Under the pieces are notes generated by a model. That model ran no database searches and was not told the origin of the DNA. It saw nothing but the letters and a program-made list of their open reading frames with translations. 64,000 bases of DNA, taken from Cunninghamia lanceolata (taxonomy: Eukaryota; Streptophyta; Pinopsida; Cupressales; Cupressaceae). Below, piece by piece: positions 23,848 to 35,622 of this stretch. The stretch is taken from NCBI GenBank assembly GCA_027924645.1, contig BSBN01000355.1, forward strand, positions 496,001 through 560,000, read 5' to 3'. Each line of letters opens with the position of its first letter. Positions within the stretch are counted from its first letter, which is position 1. Position numbers and translations under genes: made by a program.

Positions 23848-26473
23848 GTTGGCGGGAACTTGAGTTTCCAGGAGTTCTTTGTCAAGGACATCTTTTTGAA
23901 GGGGGGATGTGCGAAGTAGCTCAAGTATGGATATTTATGGAGGGGTCTTTCCTAGATGTTCTAGAAGGTTATACTAATTGGTGGGTGATGGATGTGTGGT
24001 TGGACGAGGGGGTAGGGAATCTGATGTGGATGCAGGCATTTTTTTAGTGGTAGGGGTTGTGCGGATGAATACATGGCCACAACGGGTTGCGACAGCGCAA
24101 TCAGGTGCTTGTGCCCAAATGGTGATTGTGTTGACATGGTGAGATGATGGCTCTATATGTCCTACAATAGAGTCATAGGATGTGGGTGGCAGGGTGACGT
24201 TGTATGCTTGATTGGATGAGGAGGCTTTATTATGGTTGGGTAGTGGATCCTTGTAAGCTCCAAGATTGGCATTTGGCAATGGTTGGGTGTTTTGATCAAG
24301 GATGACTAGATTTTGATCTATGAAATCTTGGACACAATGCTTTAGTTTCATGCAATCAGTAGTTTTGTAGCCCACAATTGCGAAACCACACGGCTTTGAG
24401 CTCATTCTCTTGACGTGGTCTAACAAGTGGGAGCGTGATCAAACCTTTCTTGAGACATTTGTCGAGGATGTCCTCGATGGGTTCCCCTAAGGGTTTAAAC
24501 TACCTTCGAAGTTTGTTTTGTTTAGTTTGCCGCCTTTGGTTATTTACATTGGTAGTATATGTATGTGCAAGTGTTGGATTTTGTATATGTTCGACATCTT
24601 TCACATCCCTGACGCCGTCGTTCAAAGTGTTCTTATTCTTCCCCCAATAGCGTGGCTTGTCATTTGATTGCATGTTGGTGTTGTTTTTTGTATTGGGGGT
24701 GTTGATATGAGGTTTGTTGTTGTTGGATTTGTAGTCATACAATTTGATCAAGCCCTTGGCAATGAGGGCCCGTTCAATGGTAGTACCTTTGTCAATGACT
24801 TCCTCAAAGGTAGACACACAAAGGATTTGTAAATGGAACCCTATTTCCTGATTGAGGTTGGTCACAAACATGGTGACGAGTTGTTTTTCAGGGATTGGCC
24901 ATGGGAGTTTGCTTGCTAAGCTTCTCCACCTCTGCAAGAAGGAAGCGAAGGATTCTCCACTTTTTTGTTTTGTGTTGCAAAGGTCTGTCATAGATATTCC
25001 ATGCTTGAAGTTGTAGGAGAAATGGTTTACAAATTTTTTCGCAAGCTCAGGGAAAGACCTAATGCCTAGGGGAAGATGTACGAACCATTCAGTGGCTTGA
25101 CTGTCAATGCTTCTTGGAAATAGTCTCATTAGATAGGTATCGTTATTTGAGACTTCTAAGCAAGTGATGTAGAACTCCCTAAGATGATCCCTAGGGTCTC
25201 CCTTTCCCTTGTATTTGTCAAACTTAGGTGTCTCAAAATTCTTGGGGAAAGGGGGCATGTATAATGTTCGATCAAATGGATAGGGACAAATATCCTCAAA
25301 GGAATATTGTTTGCGCTTGCCCCCAGTTTGCATGTTGTCTACCTTTCAGATCAAGGCCTGTACAACTGTTGTGAGATCCGGGGTTTGTGGTAGTTGTGGT
25401 GTGTAGGTTTGTTGATTGGTGAGATGTTGGAGATTGTGTGGGATTTGATGTTGGAGGTTTTGGGGGTTTGTGTTTTGATACTGTGGGTTGGTGTTTTGTG
25501 CATGATGTTGTTGATAAGCATAGAGTTGTTGGAGAATATGTGGGGGTATTTGGGGATTGGGGTTATGTTGGGTTGATGATGCTATGGGGTTTTGTAGATA
25601 TGTGACATTGGATGGATTAACGTTAGATGGATGGACGTTCGATGAGTTGGTCATATTGTAAGGTGGTTGTGAGGATAATTGTCTTAGGTAGGCTATTGTT
25701 TGTGGGTTGCGTGGAGGCACACTCGTGGAGGTACTTGGATGTTTGATGTTTCCTTGGATTCCTAAGGTGATCTGTGGGATGGAAGAGGTTACGTTAGTTG
25801 TGATAGTGGATGTGGTGATGGGTTGGGAAGTGGTAGGATTGGAGACATTTGTGGAAATTGTAGATGTGGTAGCGTTAGATCTTGTGGTGGTGGTAGATAC
25901 GGTGGGAGTTGATGTTTGTGAGATGATAGGTTGGGTGTTTGATGTGGTAGGAATGATGGTAGAGGTGGATGGTTGGGATGATGTCGTGTTATGGGGTGGT
26001 TGGGCACCAATTTTGAGGAGATAGTCAAGATATCTATTTGGATCTGACCTTAGGACTTTGTCAAGTATGTCCATGTTCTCAGCATCTTATGTAAAGTTCA
26101 AGACATCTTGATCATCTTGGGACATGGTGGGTGGTGGTGGTGGTTGCAAAAAATGGAAGGGGTTTTTGTTAGGATTGTATGTTGGGATTTGGAAGACCAT
26201 AGGTAGATTGTGTGTTTGGTTGATGGGTATGTTGTTGTTGTTGGTGTTAGGCATTCCTATGCCACCATATTGTCTGGATTCTACCATTTCTTGATTCTTT
26301 TTGTGTTGTGATCTAGTTATGGGCATGCACATGTATGGTTTTGATTTTGAGGTGGAGTGAAATGGAAATGGAGACCTTAGAGAATTTGGATTAAATTGCT
26401 GGACCCAAAGATGGATGTGGTAAGAAGATGAAGGGGTGATTGTAGTGCGATGAAAGATCGATAGGTTTTTCAA
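23848..26473 (-). pseudogene. T gag and zinc-knuckle-like region (broken)
   Basis: The likely start region is near 26330-26473. An S/T/P/N/Q-rich low-complexity N-terminus (25346-26330) leads into the gag domain at 24500-25333: FDKYKGKGDPRDHLREFYIT, ATEWFVHLPLGIRSF, FVNHFSYNF, ESFASFLQRWRSLASKLP. After a TAG in place of Gln the frame continues as FKPLGEPIEDILDKCLKKGL. A one-base shift near 24430 leads to CGF..VGYKTTDCMKLKH, a drifted Cys/His knuckle. Gag forms the virus-like particle. The plus strand of the low-complexity part is conspicuously G/T-rich. Confidence 0.85.
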
Positions 26474-27730
26474 AAAGATAACCTAGGGGTGATAAGAATG
26501 GACGGTATTGACTTTTTGCACAACTTTGGACCAAAAGGTAGATGATGGATGATGTTTTCTTGAAGAGATTTTTGATGTTTGATTTTGATGTTCGATATTA
26601 GGATGATGATTCTCGAAAGGATTTTGATGGTCAACAAATTGAGCTTAGGTAAGATCTAGATTTGTGACGTTACAAATAGATGTTTGTCTTTGTTTGGGGT
26701 AGATTAATGACCTTACACAAAGAAGGATGATTATTTTACTTGAAAGGTAGACTAATGACTCTCCAAGCAAAATATGATGTGAATGATGGAATCTAGATCT
26801 AGCTTTAGCTCAAGAGGATAGTTTTTTTTATGGAAGTTTTGATTTGGAAGATTTTGGATTTTGGAGTGATTTCTTGTGACAAGGATTTTTTTATTTTGGT
26901 CCCAAAAAAAAAGGTATGCAAAGCTCAATGAGGATGAATGGATATGAAATTGAGTGGATTTGATATAGCAAAGGGTCCAATAATGATAATGATCAATTCT
27001 CTAAGGTCAAAATGAAGGTATGATTTGGAAAACTTGAGGAGAAAATGGATGGGGTACTGATGGTTTTTTAGAAGGTGAATATGGATTATGGCAAAGTAGG
27101 TCCTAAAGATCACAATGGAATTGGTCTTAGTCTCAGGCAAGTCAATCTGCAAATAGCGCCAATCCATAGCTGAAATGGCACCAAAAGCAGACATATATGG
27201 CGCTAAAATAGGGCAGTGTTGGTCAAGGCTCTGAAAAAGATAGCTTTTGATGTCAAATTTGGATTTGTTTTTATTGAAGTTTGATCAAATGATTCTCATT
27301 GTCTCTTGGCAAGTTTGTTTGAAAACAATTTAAGCACAATAACACACCATAACTAAGATTTTTGTTTGTGAAAAGACGTGTGATTTTGTTAAACAAGCAC
27401 TTTGTACAACCTAAGGCAAGGATATGACAGTATTTATTTAATCCCGTAGCGGCACCTATTCAAAGCGAGTAGCTCTAGGATCTTGGTAGCACTAGCTCCT
27501 CCTTACAATTGCACACACTTCTCACGCATACCAAGATCCAGGTTTCTTGTAAGGCTTGTCCCTTACCAAACCTTTGGATTATCCCTGCTACCTCGGCTAA
27601 GAACCACATGAATCAGGGCCGCTTCAAAGGTTTCCCTTCTGTGTCAACAAATAGAAGGATTTTGGCTTGCTAAACAAAGGTTCATAGTAAGTGCTTTTGT
27701 TCAGGTGGTTATACATACGACAGCGCTACT

Positions 27731-27775
27731 CTCCATTATGGAGTCTCCCAGCCTCCAAGGGTTACGCCTTGGAGG
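27731..27775. repeat. Two adjacent perfect hairpins in T leader
   Basis: CTCCA-TTA-TGGAG at 27731-27743 and CCTCCAAGG-GTTACG-CCTTGGAGG at 27752-27775 (9-bp perfect stem, 6-nt loop). The location in the leader would suit an RNA structure of the element genome, but that is inference. Confidence 0.85.
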
Positions 27776-27962
27776 GTTTTAGGGTAGGTTGGCTATCGGT
27801 ATAACACAACAACACTTGTTGTTTATGACTTTCATCACAAACACCTTATTTAATATAGCGGCTTGAAAGAGCTTGGCTTTAGTTTAGTGCCGCTTGGATC
27901 ATTCCCACCTTTCAAAACGGGGTGGCAGGCCCTCTAAGGATTAACAAAAGCAACACAACCAC

Positions 27963-28169
27963 AAAAATACTTTTGATCCCCAAGTTCATACAAAGATGCG
28001 AGGGGAGAGCATACGTATTCTTTGTGCTTACATCACACTAAACATGGTTCATTTTAGTTCTTTGGATTATGTTGGGGGTGATTTATGCAAGTGTTGCAAG
28101 AAGCTTTTGATTCCCAAGGTCACCAATGGTGCGAGGGAAGAACATACACTTTTCACACTACAAAGAAAA
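27963..28169. repeat. 65-bp block present twice, about 140 bp apart
   Basis: Copies at 27963-28031 and 28104-28169 share TTTTGAT-CCCAAG, then GCGAGGG and GA-CATAC in order, both ending in a CTT-CA tract. Divergence is moderate, so this is an old tandem duplication. Confidence 0.75.
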
Positions 28170-28730
28170 ATCACAAAAGCACTTCACACAAATTAGATTG
28201 GTTTTCTTGTTTATATGAGTGAAGTATGCAGATTGTTGTTCTTTTTAATCCAATGATTTTGTTGATGCACTTTGTGGTTCTTTTGAAAGCCCGAAAATTG
28301 AAATGTTTTGATAGTTGTTGGCAAGCACTTGTGAATTTTAGAACACCAAATTCAAATGTTTTCTAAGCTAATGCACACACACAAAGATTTGATTATTGGT
28401 TGTTGATCAATTTTTATTGCACCAAATCGAAGTGTTGTTTGAGATAACATGCAAGGGTTCTTTTTAATTCTGAAATGAAATGTTTGCTAATCTAAACACC
28501 CTACAAAAATGTGTTAGTGTCTGCAAAATGATGTTGATGACCTACAAACAACTTGTCAGTCCTTGCACAGACCACAAAGTTAGTTTCTGAAAATAGCGCT
28601 AAACAACAATGGCTAAAAAGCCTTATTAGAAAACACATTGAACAAAAAAAAAACATAACTTCTCAAAATGCCTTTAGGAACCAAGGTGCTCCTAAGTGCC
28701 CTGCACCATACACCCACTGTCAAAGAGAAC

Positions 28731-31700
28731 TCAAGTCTCTTGAGTTGAAATGCTGTCAAATGTGAAACCTACCTTCTCAATGTCTGCCTTGCTCATCCAA
28801 GTGGCATCTTCTTGAGGTTTGTTTAGCCACTTCACCAAATAGTCATGATATGTGTGCCTTCTAGTTTGTTTTGCAATCCTCTTGTCCAAAATGCACTCAA
28901 TCTGAGTTGGAGATGAAGGAATGAGTTCCTGGAGTGTCTGATCAATTTGATCTTCTTCAATAGCAATCTAAGAATTAGATCCTTTATAGGGATAAAGGTC
29001 TGAAACATTAAAAATAGGAGACAAAGCAATGCCATCTGGAAGTCTAATTTTGTAGGCATTTTCTCCACATTTCTTGAGCACTTCACAAGGCCCAATCTTC
29101 TTCATGAGTAGCTTGGTATGTTTACCTATAGGGAGCCTCTCCTTCTTCAGATGAACCATTACCAAATCACCTTCCTTGAACTACAAATCCCTTCTTTTCC
29201 TATCAGCAAACTGTTTGTACTTCTGAGAAGTGGACAGCAAATTCTGTTGTACTTGTTCATGGACATCTTTCATGACTTAAATGAAGTCTTCAACCAAGGT
29301 ACTATTGTTTTCCAGTCCTTTAACCTCCCTAAGTTCCAAAATACCCCTTGGGTGAGTGCCATAAACAATTTGGAAAGGAGACAGGCCGGTACTTCTATTG
29401 ACAGTGTCATTGTATGAGAACTCTGCCTGAGCCAAAATTGAATCCCAACTAGCACCCTGCTCCTTTGTTAGGCATCTTAGGAGGTTGCCAAGTGACCTAT
29501 TAATCACCTCTGTTTGTCCATCAGACTGAGGGTGCTAGGCAGATGATAAGGACAAATTTGTACCTAGTCTCTTCCAAAGTGTCCTCCAGAAGTGTCCTAT
29601 GAACTTGGGGTCTCTGTCTGAGATGATTGACAAAGGTAAACCATGTAATTTGACTATTTCATTAAAGAAAAAATCTACTATGTGTGAGGCATCATGTGTG
29701 GTTTTACATGGGATGAAGTGAGCCATTTTTGAGAACCTATCTACAACCACAAAAATGTTGTCATGTCCATTCTTTGTCCTAGGCAAACCAAGTACAAAGT
29801 CCATGCTGATGGAATCCCAAGGCTTTGAAGGAATAGGTAGAGGAGTGTATAAACCTGCATTTGATGTATGCCCCTTTGCTCTTTGGCAAACTTGACAAGT
29901 TTCAACAAAATTCCTTACATCGGTGGGCAACTTGGGCCAAAAATAGTACCTCCTAACCAATTCTAGGGTCTTGTCAATACCAAAGTGACCTGACATTCTG
30001 CCACAATGCTTTTCCCTAATTATATTCTCTCTAACAGACCCTCTTGGGATACACAACATGCTACCCTTGAAAAGATATCCATCTTGCAACAAAAAAATAG
30101 AAAAATTAGTATTATACCTTCCTATCATGGCCTTGCAAGAGAGGTATGGTTCTTTGAAGTCCTCATCTGCTGCATACTGATCTTTGATGACTTGAATACC
30201 TGTACTTTCCAACTGTATGGTCTGCACAACAAGATTCCTCCTACTTAAGGCATCAGCTACCTTATTGGCCACTCCTTTCTTGTGTTTTATGGAGAAGGTG
30301 TATGCTTGGATGTACTCCATCCACTTGACATGTCTGTGATTCAACTTTTTCTGCCTATTCAAGAAGCTTAATGCATGGTTGTCAGTAAAAACTATAAATT
30401 CCTTTGGCAATAAGTAGTGTCTCCATTTCCTCAATGACTGAACCATGGCATATAACTCTAGATCATAGGTGGAGTAGTTTTGTTTTTCATCATTTAACTT
30501 CTCACTAAAGAATGCTACAGGCCTCCCATCTTGACTTAAGACTCCCCCAAAAGCCCTCTTACTTGCATCACACTCTACCACAAAGACCTTGTCAAAATTA
30601 GGTAGCACTAGGAATGGTTTTTCTGAAATTTTTTTCTTTAACAGTTCAAAGGCTTGAGTGGCCTCATTTGTCCACACAAATACACATTTATTGCCACCTT
30701 TTATGGTGTCAACAAGTGGAGCACAAATGCCACTAAACCCTCTAATGAACTTTCTATAAAAGCTGCATAAACCATGGAAACTCCTTACCTCTGAGGCTGT
30801 TGTAGGTGTTGGCCAATTGAGAATGGCTTCAACCTTACTTGGATCCATTTTTAGGCTTCCCTTGGAGATGACAAACCCCAAAAATATCAACTCTTCTTGT
30901 AGGAAGACACATTTGTCAAGATTGATTCTCAACTTCTCCTCTTGAAGCCTCCTGAGCACTTGATGGATATGCCTTATGTGGTCTTCCTTGCTGTCACTAA
31001 AAATCAGTATATCATCCAAATATACAACAATAAACTTGATAAGGAAAGGTTTTAGCACTTCATTCATCAATCTCATGAAGGTGCTTGGTGCATTTGACAA
31101 GCCAAAAGGCATGACAACCCATTCAAATAGTCCTTCATTGGTTTTGAAGGCGATTTTCCACTCATCCCCCTCCCTTATCCTGATTTGGTGATAACCACTT
31201 TTTAGATCTATCCTGGTAAATTACTTAGCCCTACCCAAGAAATCCATTAAATCTTCCATTCTAGGCATTGGAAATCTATACCTGATAGTGATCTTGTTGA
31301 TGGCCCTAGAATCAGTGCATAGTCTCCATGTTCCTTCCTTCTTGGGTGCAAGTACTACAGGTACTGCACATGGACTAATACTCCTCCTGATAAGTCCTCT
31401 ATCCAATAAGTATTGGATTTGTATTACCACTTCAGCATTTTGTTCTAGGGTCAACTTGTATGCTGCTCGGTTTGGTAGGGTGGATCCAGGGATGAGATCA
31501 ATGCAATGACTAATCTCCCTCTTTGGTGGAAGGGCATCCTTGCCTTCATCGGCTATCACATCCTGAAACTTCTCCAATAGTTCCTCCACTTCCTTTGGTC
31601 CAATCCTCCTAAGAGGTTGCTGCACTTTGACCTTCTTGGGATTCACATCCTTGGGCTTGATGACTACTACAAAACATGGCACTTTCTCTTCCTTGAGGTT

Positions 31701-33377
31701 AGCCAAAAACTCTTCACCTACCAACATAACTGAACTAGAAATGACTTTCTCTTTGCAATCATCAATCAAAGGAGTCATTGTAAACTTTTCACCATTCTTG
31801 GACAAATGAATTACATTGTTCTTACCATCATGTTGGGCACTTGTGTCATGTTTCCAAGGCCTTCCAAGAAGAAGGTGGCATGCATCCATATCCACTATCT
31901 CACAAAGAACCTTATCATGATATTCACCTATCTTGAATTCAACCCAACATTGCTCTTTCACCACAATTTGTTGTTCCCTGGTTAGCCAAAAGACTCTATA
32001 GGGGTTAGGATGAGGCATTCTTTCCAATCCTAACTTAGTCACCATTTCATTAGAAGCCAAATTTTCAGAGAAACCTGAATCTATTATTACCTTGCAAACT
32101 TTTCCTTTCACCTTGCAAGTGGTTCTGAACAAGTTGTTCCTTTGGGGCTGCTCCTTGGTGGCTGGCATGATGAGTGACCTATTGAACATGATGCATTCTC
32201 CACTCTCAGGTGCTGTAGACTTGGAAGAGGCTATTTGGTAACTTGTGGTGCTTTGACAGTCTTCTTCTTGAAGGAGTTGCACTCTTCTTTCTTTCTGATT
32301 TGCAGCAGTGTTTCCCATTTTCTCCAGGCACCTAAAAGACTGATGTCCAATCTGATTGCAAGAGAAACACCTTCCAGTAAACACATTGGGACCTCTGCCC
32401 CCACTTCTACCTCTGCCATTACCTCTCCCTCTAAACTGACCCTGATTTGCACTGTTTTTATCAACCTGCCCTTGGCTGCCTTCTTGTGATCCGCCACCTT
32501 GGAGTCTAGAGAAATTATCTCTATTTTGAAATCTACCCCTACCCCTAAAGTTCTGATTTCCTCTGCCTCTGCTGCTGCTGCCAAAATCCCCTTTTCTTCT
32601 CTGCTTATCCTCAATCCTCAGTGCCATTTGAAAGCACTTATGGACTGTCTCCAGGTTAAAGAGAGTTAATTCATCTTGAATGGAGAACTTGAGGCCATTG
32701 AGATACCTTGCAAGCTTCTGTTTTTCATTCTCAGGCATTTTGGCTTTCAATGTCATCTTGTGAAATTCCTCTGTGTAGGTGCTCACATCCATGTCCTTCT
32801 GTCTCAAGTTGTGCAACTTCTTGTTCAAGTTGACTTCATAATCCTCAGGGACAAATTGCTTCTTGATTTCAAGTACCATCTTCCTCCATGTAGAGATAGG
32901 ATTCTTATCATCTTCTATTCTCTCATTTTGAATAAAATTCCACCAACTCAAGGCTGGCCCTTTCATTCTTGATTTGGCAATCTTCACTTTCTGATTTTCT
33001 GCCACTTCTTCACATTCAAAATAGTTCTCCATTGCCTCAATCTAATCAAGGCACTCCTCTGGATTCATCTTACCAGGAAACATAAGTAAGTCTACCTTAG
33101 TGTCCTTCCTACTCAACTTTCCAAGTGCATCTAGGAATTGTCTCTCTGACATGCCTCCTTGTGGCTCTTCCATAGGCACTTCTTCTCCCTCATCTTGATC
33201 CTCTTCATCTGAATCTAAGATGACTTCTGACTTCTTCTTCTTGTCTTTGTCTTTCTTCAACTTTTCTATCTCAGCCTCCATCCTTCTGTTCTTGGCTGCT
33301 TACTCTCTCACTATCTTTGCCAACTTGGCATTAGTCACTCTTGAAGGGACTTCCTCCTCTTCTTCTCTATCTCCCAT
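28731..33377 (-). pseudogene. C2 gag-pol polyprotein with C-terminal chromodomain (nonsense-mutated, frame intact)
   Basis: ATG at 33377 lies 11 nt after the primer site; the stop is at 28731-28733, 1549 codons in one frame. Premature stops: 33300-33302, 33042-33044, 31221-31223, 29535-29537, 29277-29279, 29181-29183 and 28968-28970. Domains in order: gag (ALSWWNFIQNERI), R/G-rich linker, CCHC knuckle CFSCNQIGHQSFRC (about residues 337-350), protease (VIIDSGFSENLAS), RT ([22 protein letters not shown]), RNase H ([23 protein letters not shown]), integrase (zinc finger with HFGIDKTL and CQVCQRAKG; DRFSKMAHF; SDRDPKF), then a chromodomain (IECILDKRIAK, YLVKWLNKPQEDATWMS). Chromodomains direct chromovirus integrases to marked chromatin. 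No frameshift is seen, unlike C1. Confidence 0.93.
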
Positions 33378-33387
33378 CTCTTTGATG

Positions 33388-33399
33388 GCTCTAATACCA
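33388..33399 (-). promoter_or_regulatory. C2 primer binding site (Met tRNA type, one mismatch)
   Basis: On the minus strand TGGTATTAGAGC, one base (C to T) off TGGTATCAGAGC. It lies two bases inside the LTR start at 33402. Confidence 0.88.
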
Positions 33400-33401
33400 C
33401 C

Positions 33402-34552
33402 TGATGTAGAGTGGTACAAGGGAAGCACAACACAAAGAAAGTTTGTTCTCCTTAGCCCACTCACCCACTTCACCTCTTCAATCCAACACAACCAAAGCCA
33501 CATACAAGGGCATATGAAGGATTGGTGGTCTAGGCTATTATCCAACCTCCAAGGCTTCTTTCACACCTCAAGGCAGGTCTACAAACACCTTTTTGATAGT
33601 TGGTTTGGTTCCCAACTTCACACAACCCTCTAACCTTGACTAGGCCTAGTGAGGCTACTAGCCCTCTTCTACTAGTTTTATTCACACCAAATGATAAAAT
33701 CCCAAAGGACTAGGCAAACAAATGATGGAATTGAACACCCTTCAGGGGACCCTAACAAACCTCCAAATCTCCAATCCCAACTCTACTCTAGCAGTTCAAA
33801 ACCCCCACTAGGCCTCTAGGCCTAATTGATCACTTTAGGCCTAGGTTACAAAGCAAAGGGTTCAAATTGGGTTCATAGGTCAGGGGAAAGAATTTGGAAT
33901 GTCTCTACCAGGTCCCTACAATACAAAACCACCATTCATTCGCTCACTCTATCAGACTTTTGTCATTTACATCACCAAATTGCATAATTTCAGTCAAATA
34001 CATAGAGATATTTGACCTAGGGCATCACCTTAAAAATAGAAGACTGCATTTTCCAACAAAAATCTTTTGGAATCTTATAGTACATATCCTTAGCCTACAT
34101 TTCACTAGTTTTTGTGAATTTTCACTAGTGGGAATGCATTCTAGGGCCGGATTTCTATGGCTGCCCTAGAAAACAGGGTTTCTAGACCTGTTTTGAAAGA
34201 AAAATCAATAACTTTTGATCCCGACCACTTCAGCCCCTCAAACTAGTTTCATTGGAACCCTGACTCCAAGCACTTTCATAAAAAATACATTTGCACCCCT
34301 AGAAAATCCATACAGTCCATACAGCAACATGTTTTCTTCAGAAAAATAGTCAAATTCTTGATTTTTGTGCCAAAAATTGCATACAAAAACTCTTCCTCCA
34401 TTTTGGGGTGAGAGGACAGAAATATGACTCAACCCAAGTTGGTTTTCAACTGTCAAAATAGATTCAACTCCTAAAAATGGGTTGCAACTGACCAAATGTG
34501 TCATTTGACAACATTGACAACATTGGTCACTATGACATTTTGCAATAACACA
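33402..34552 (-). repeat. C2 5' LTR (about 1.15 kb; outer edge approximate)
   Basis: It begins TGATGTAGAGTGG on the plus strand right after the primer site. The outer edge is between 34550 and 34570, set by the point where similarity to T's LTR resumes. No partner LTR exists in the window. No ORF of note. Confidence 0.75.
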
Positions 34553-34572
34553 AAGAGGTCGATTGGTTCAAC

Positions 34573-34871
34573 TTGTCCAATAATATGCTGAATTAATTAG
34601 TTAAACATAACTTAGCTAATTAATTGGATTTAGTGAGGAGAGGGAAATTGACAAAATAAATATTACATATTTATTAAATCAAATGGCTAAGGTTTTGGAC
34701 TATTGAATTAATGAAATTAATTCAATTGTTGGGGATAGAATGATGGAAAATTAGGTGATGAAGGGATAATTAATTATATAAAAATTTAATTAATTGATTA
34801 GAAGGGAAACTAGTATGTTTAGGAATGTCGGGAGTCAGTTTGATGGTAAAAGACATTTTTAGGTGTCTACA
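34573..34871 (-). repeat. T 5' LTR, outer 300 bp only
   Basis: Closely matches 13010-13307, including GGATTTAGTGAGGAGAGGGA and the end AGGTGTCTACA. The remaining 780 bp of this LTR are missing. It is followed by the target duplication GAGAT. Confidence 0.93.
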
Positions 34872-35598
34872 GAGATAACTCAATTTTTGAAGAAGAATCC
34901 TTAGAAGTTGATAAATAGGAGAACAAAATTAATGGCCTTCTCTCAGATATAGGTAATAATCCATTAGAATGGAAAGGGAATAAATTGATGCTAACTCATA
35001 GTAAAAAGGTATTTGAAGATGTAGGTTCTTCATTAATGGAACAAAATTTAGATGTGTGTTCTGTCAATACTTCCCAGTTCTCTACTTTTGATTCGATTGA
35101 ATAGTCAGATACAATGTTAAAGGGTAGATTCAAGGTGTTAGACCTTCAAGAAAAGGTTGAGTATGAATGTTTCAGGTTTGGTACTAATAAAGAAGATGCT
35201 CCTAGTGCAAGTTATCCAGTGAAGTATGAATCTTTTCACTTCCCAATTTTATCTGATAAGCTCAAAGATGACCAACAAGCAAAAAATGATAACTAAATGA
35301 GACTATGTTTCAATCATCATTTGATTACAATGATCAAAGGGGCATAGGGTACTTTGAAGACAATGGACTTAATTGTCCTACAAATTATATAATTATCCAT
35401 GTTGGAAACAAGATGGATTTTGGTGAATGTTTTAGAAATAGCTTGATGAAATCATTGGAAAATAGGATATTTGATAGGGGCACTTATTATTTCTCCCTTG
35501 CATTATAGCATGGGGCTGTCATGTTTTTATTTTTGTCTTTCAATTGTGTTGTGGTCTACTTCTCCATATTTTCTGTGATCTCTCTCTATTCAAGTTGA
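34872..35598 (+). pseudogene. O second coding segment: acidic ORF with C-terminal hydrophobic stretch (broken)
   Basis: Coding-like sequence resumes directly after T: DNSIFEEESLEVDK, GLLSDIGNNPLEWKGNKLML, then 35114-35296 (LDLQEKVEYECFRFGTNKED). A one-base shift leads to 35305-35508 and, past a TAG at 35506-35508, a hydrophobic run (MFLFLSFNCVVVYFSIFSVI, about 35521-35580) up to TGA at 35596-35598, 24 bases before the 3' LTR. The run is long enough for one membrane span. No pol domain is present. I do not recognise the protein; it is probably the C-terminal part of the same product as 10930-12217 or a separate ORF. Confidence 0.55.
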
Positions 35599-35622
35599 AC
35601 AGACATCCCCAATTAGAGCCAC

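Larger units (their letters stand above)
26474..28700 (-). other. T long 5' leader; no gene seen
   Basis: About 2.2 kb without a convincing ORF. It contains a few GCGCTA/GCGCCA motifs (27150-27210, 28594) like the array at 13.8-14.3 kb, a strong hairpin pair (27731-27775) and a roughly 65-bp block present twice (27963-28031 and 28104-28169). No primer binding site was found; the part that should carry it and the start of the 5' LTR seem to have been lost with the 3' end of C2. Confidence 0.6.
28700..34552 (-). mobile_element. C2: chromovirus (Ty3/gypsy) nested in T, lacking its 3' LTR
   Basis: From the right: 5' LTR (33402 to about 34552), Met-tRNA primer site, gag-pol and chromodomain. The LTR sequence is not found left of 28731, so the 3' LTR is missing. 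The right end abuts the resumed LTR of T (34573 onward), which places C2 inside T's 5' LTR. The left end adjoins T's leader instead of T's LTR, so a deletion has removed C2's 3' LTR together with part of T's LTR and T's primer site. Confidence 0.85.
12223..34871 (-). mobile_element. T: Tat-lineage Ty3/gypsy element with antisense plant-mobile-domain ORF, nested in O
   Basis: On the minus strand from the right: remnant of 5' LTR, long leader, gag, protease, G-patch-like segment, RT, RNase H, second (archaeal-type) RNase H, integrase, spacer, antisense ORF, polypurine tract, 3' LTR. A double RNase H and extra ORFs between pol and the 3' LTR are established traits of the Tat lineage. LTR ends are TGTAGA...TCTACA in plus orientation and the flanks form a 4/5-matching target duplication. 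All genes are broken. The 5' LTR is itself interrupted and truncated in the C2 region. Confidence 0.88.

Noticed and set aside
23060..26024. Plus-strand frames rich in Gly, Val and Trp opposite T gag and protease
   Set aside because: They mirror the S/T/P/N-rich gag and the protease on the minus strand; composition is explained by the coding strand.
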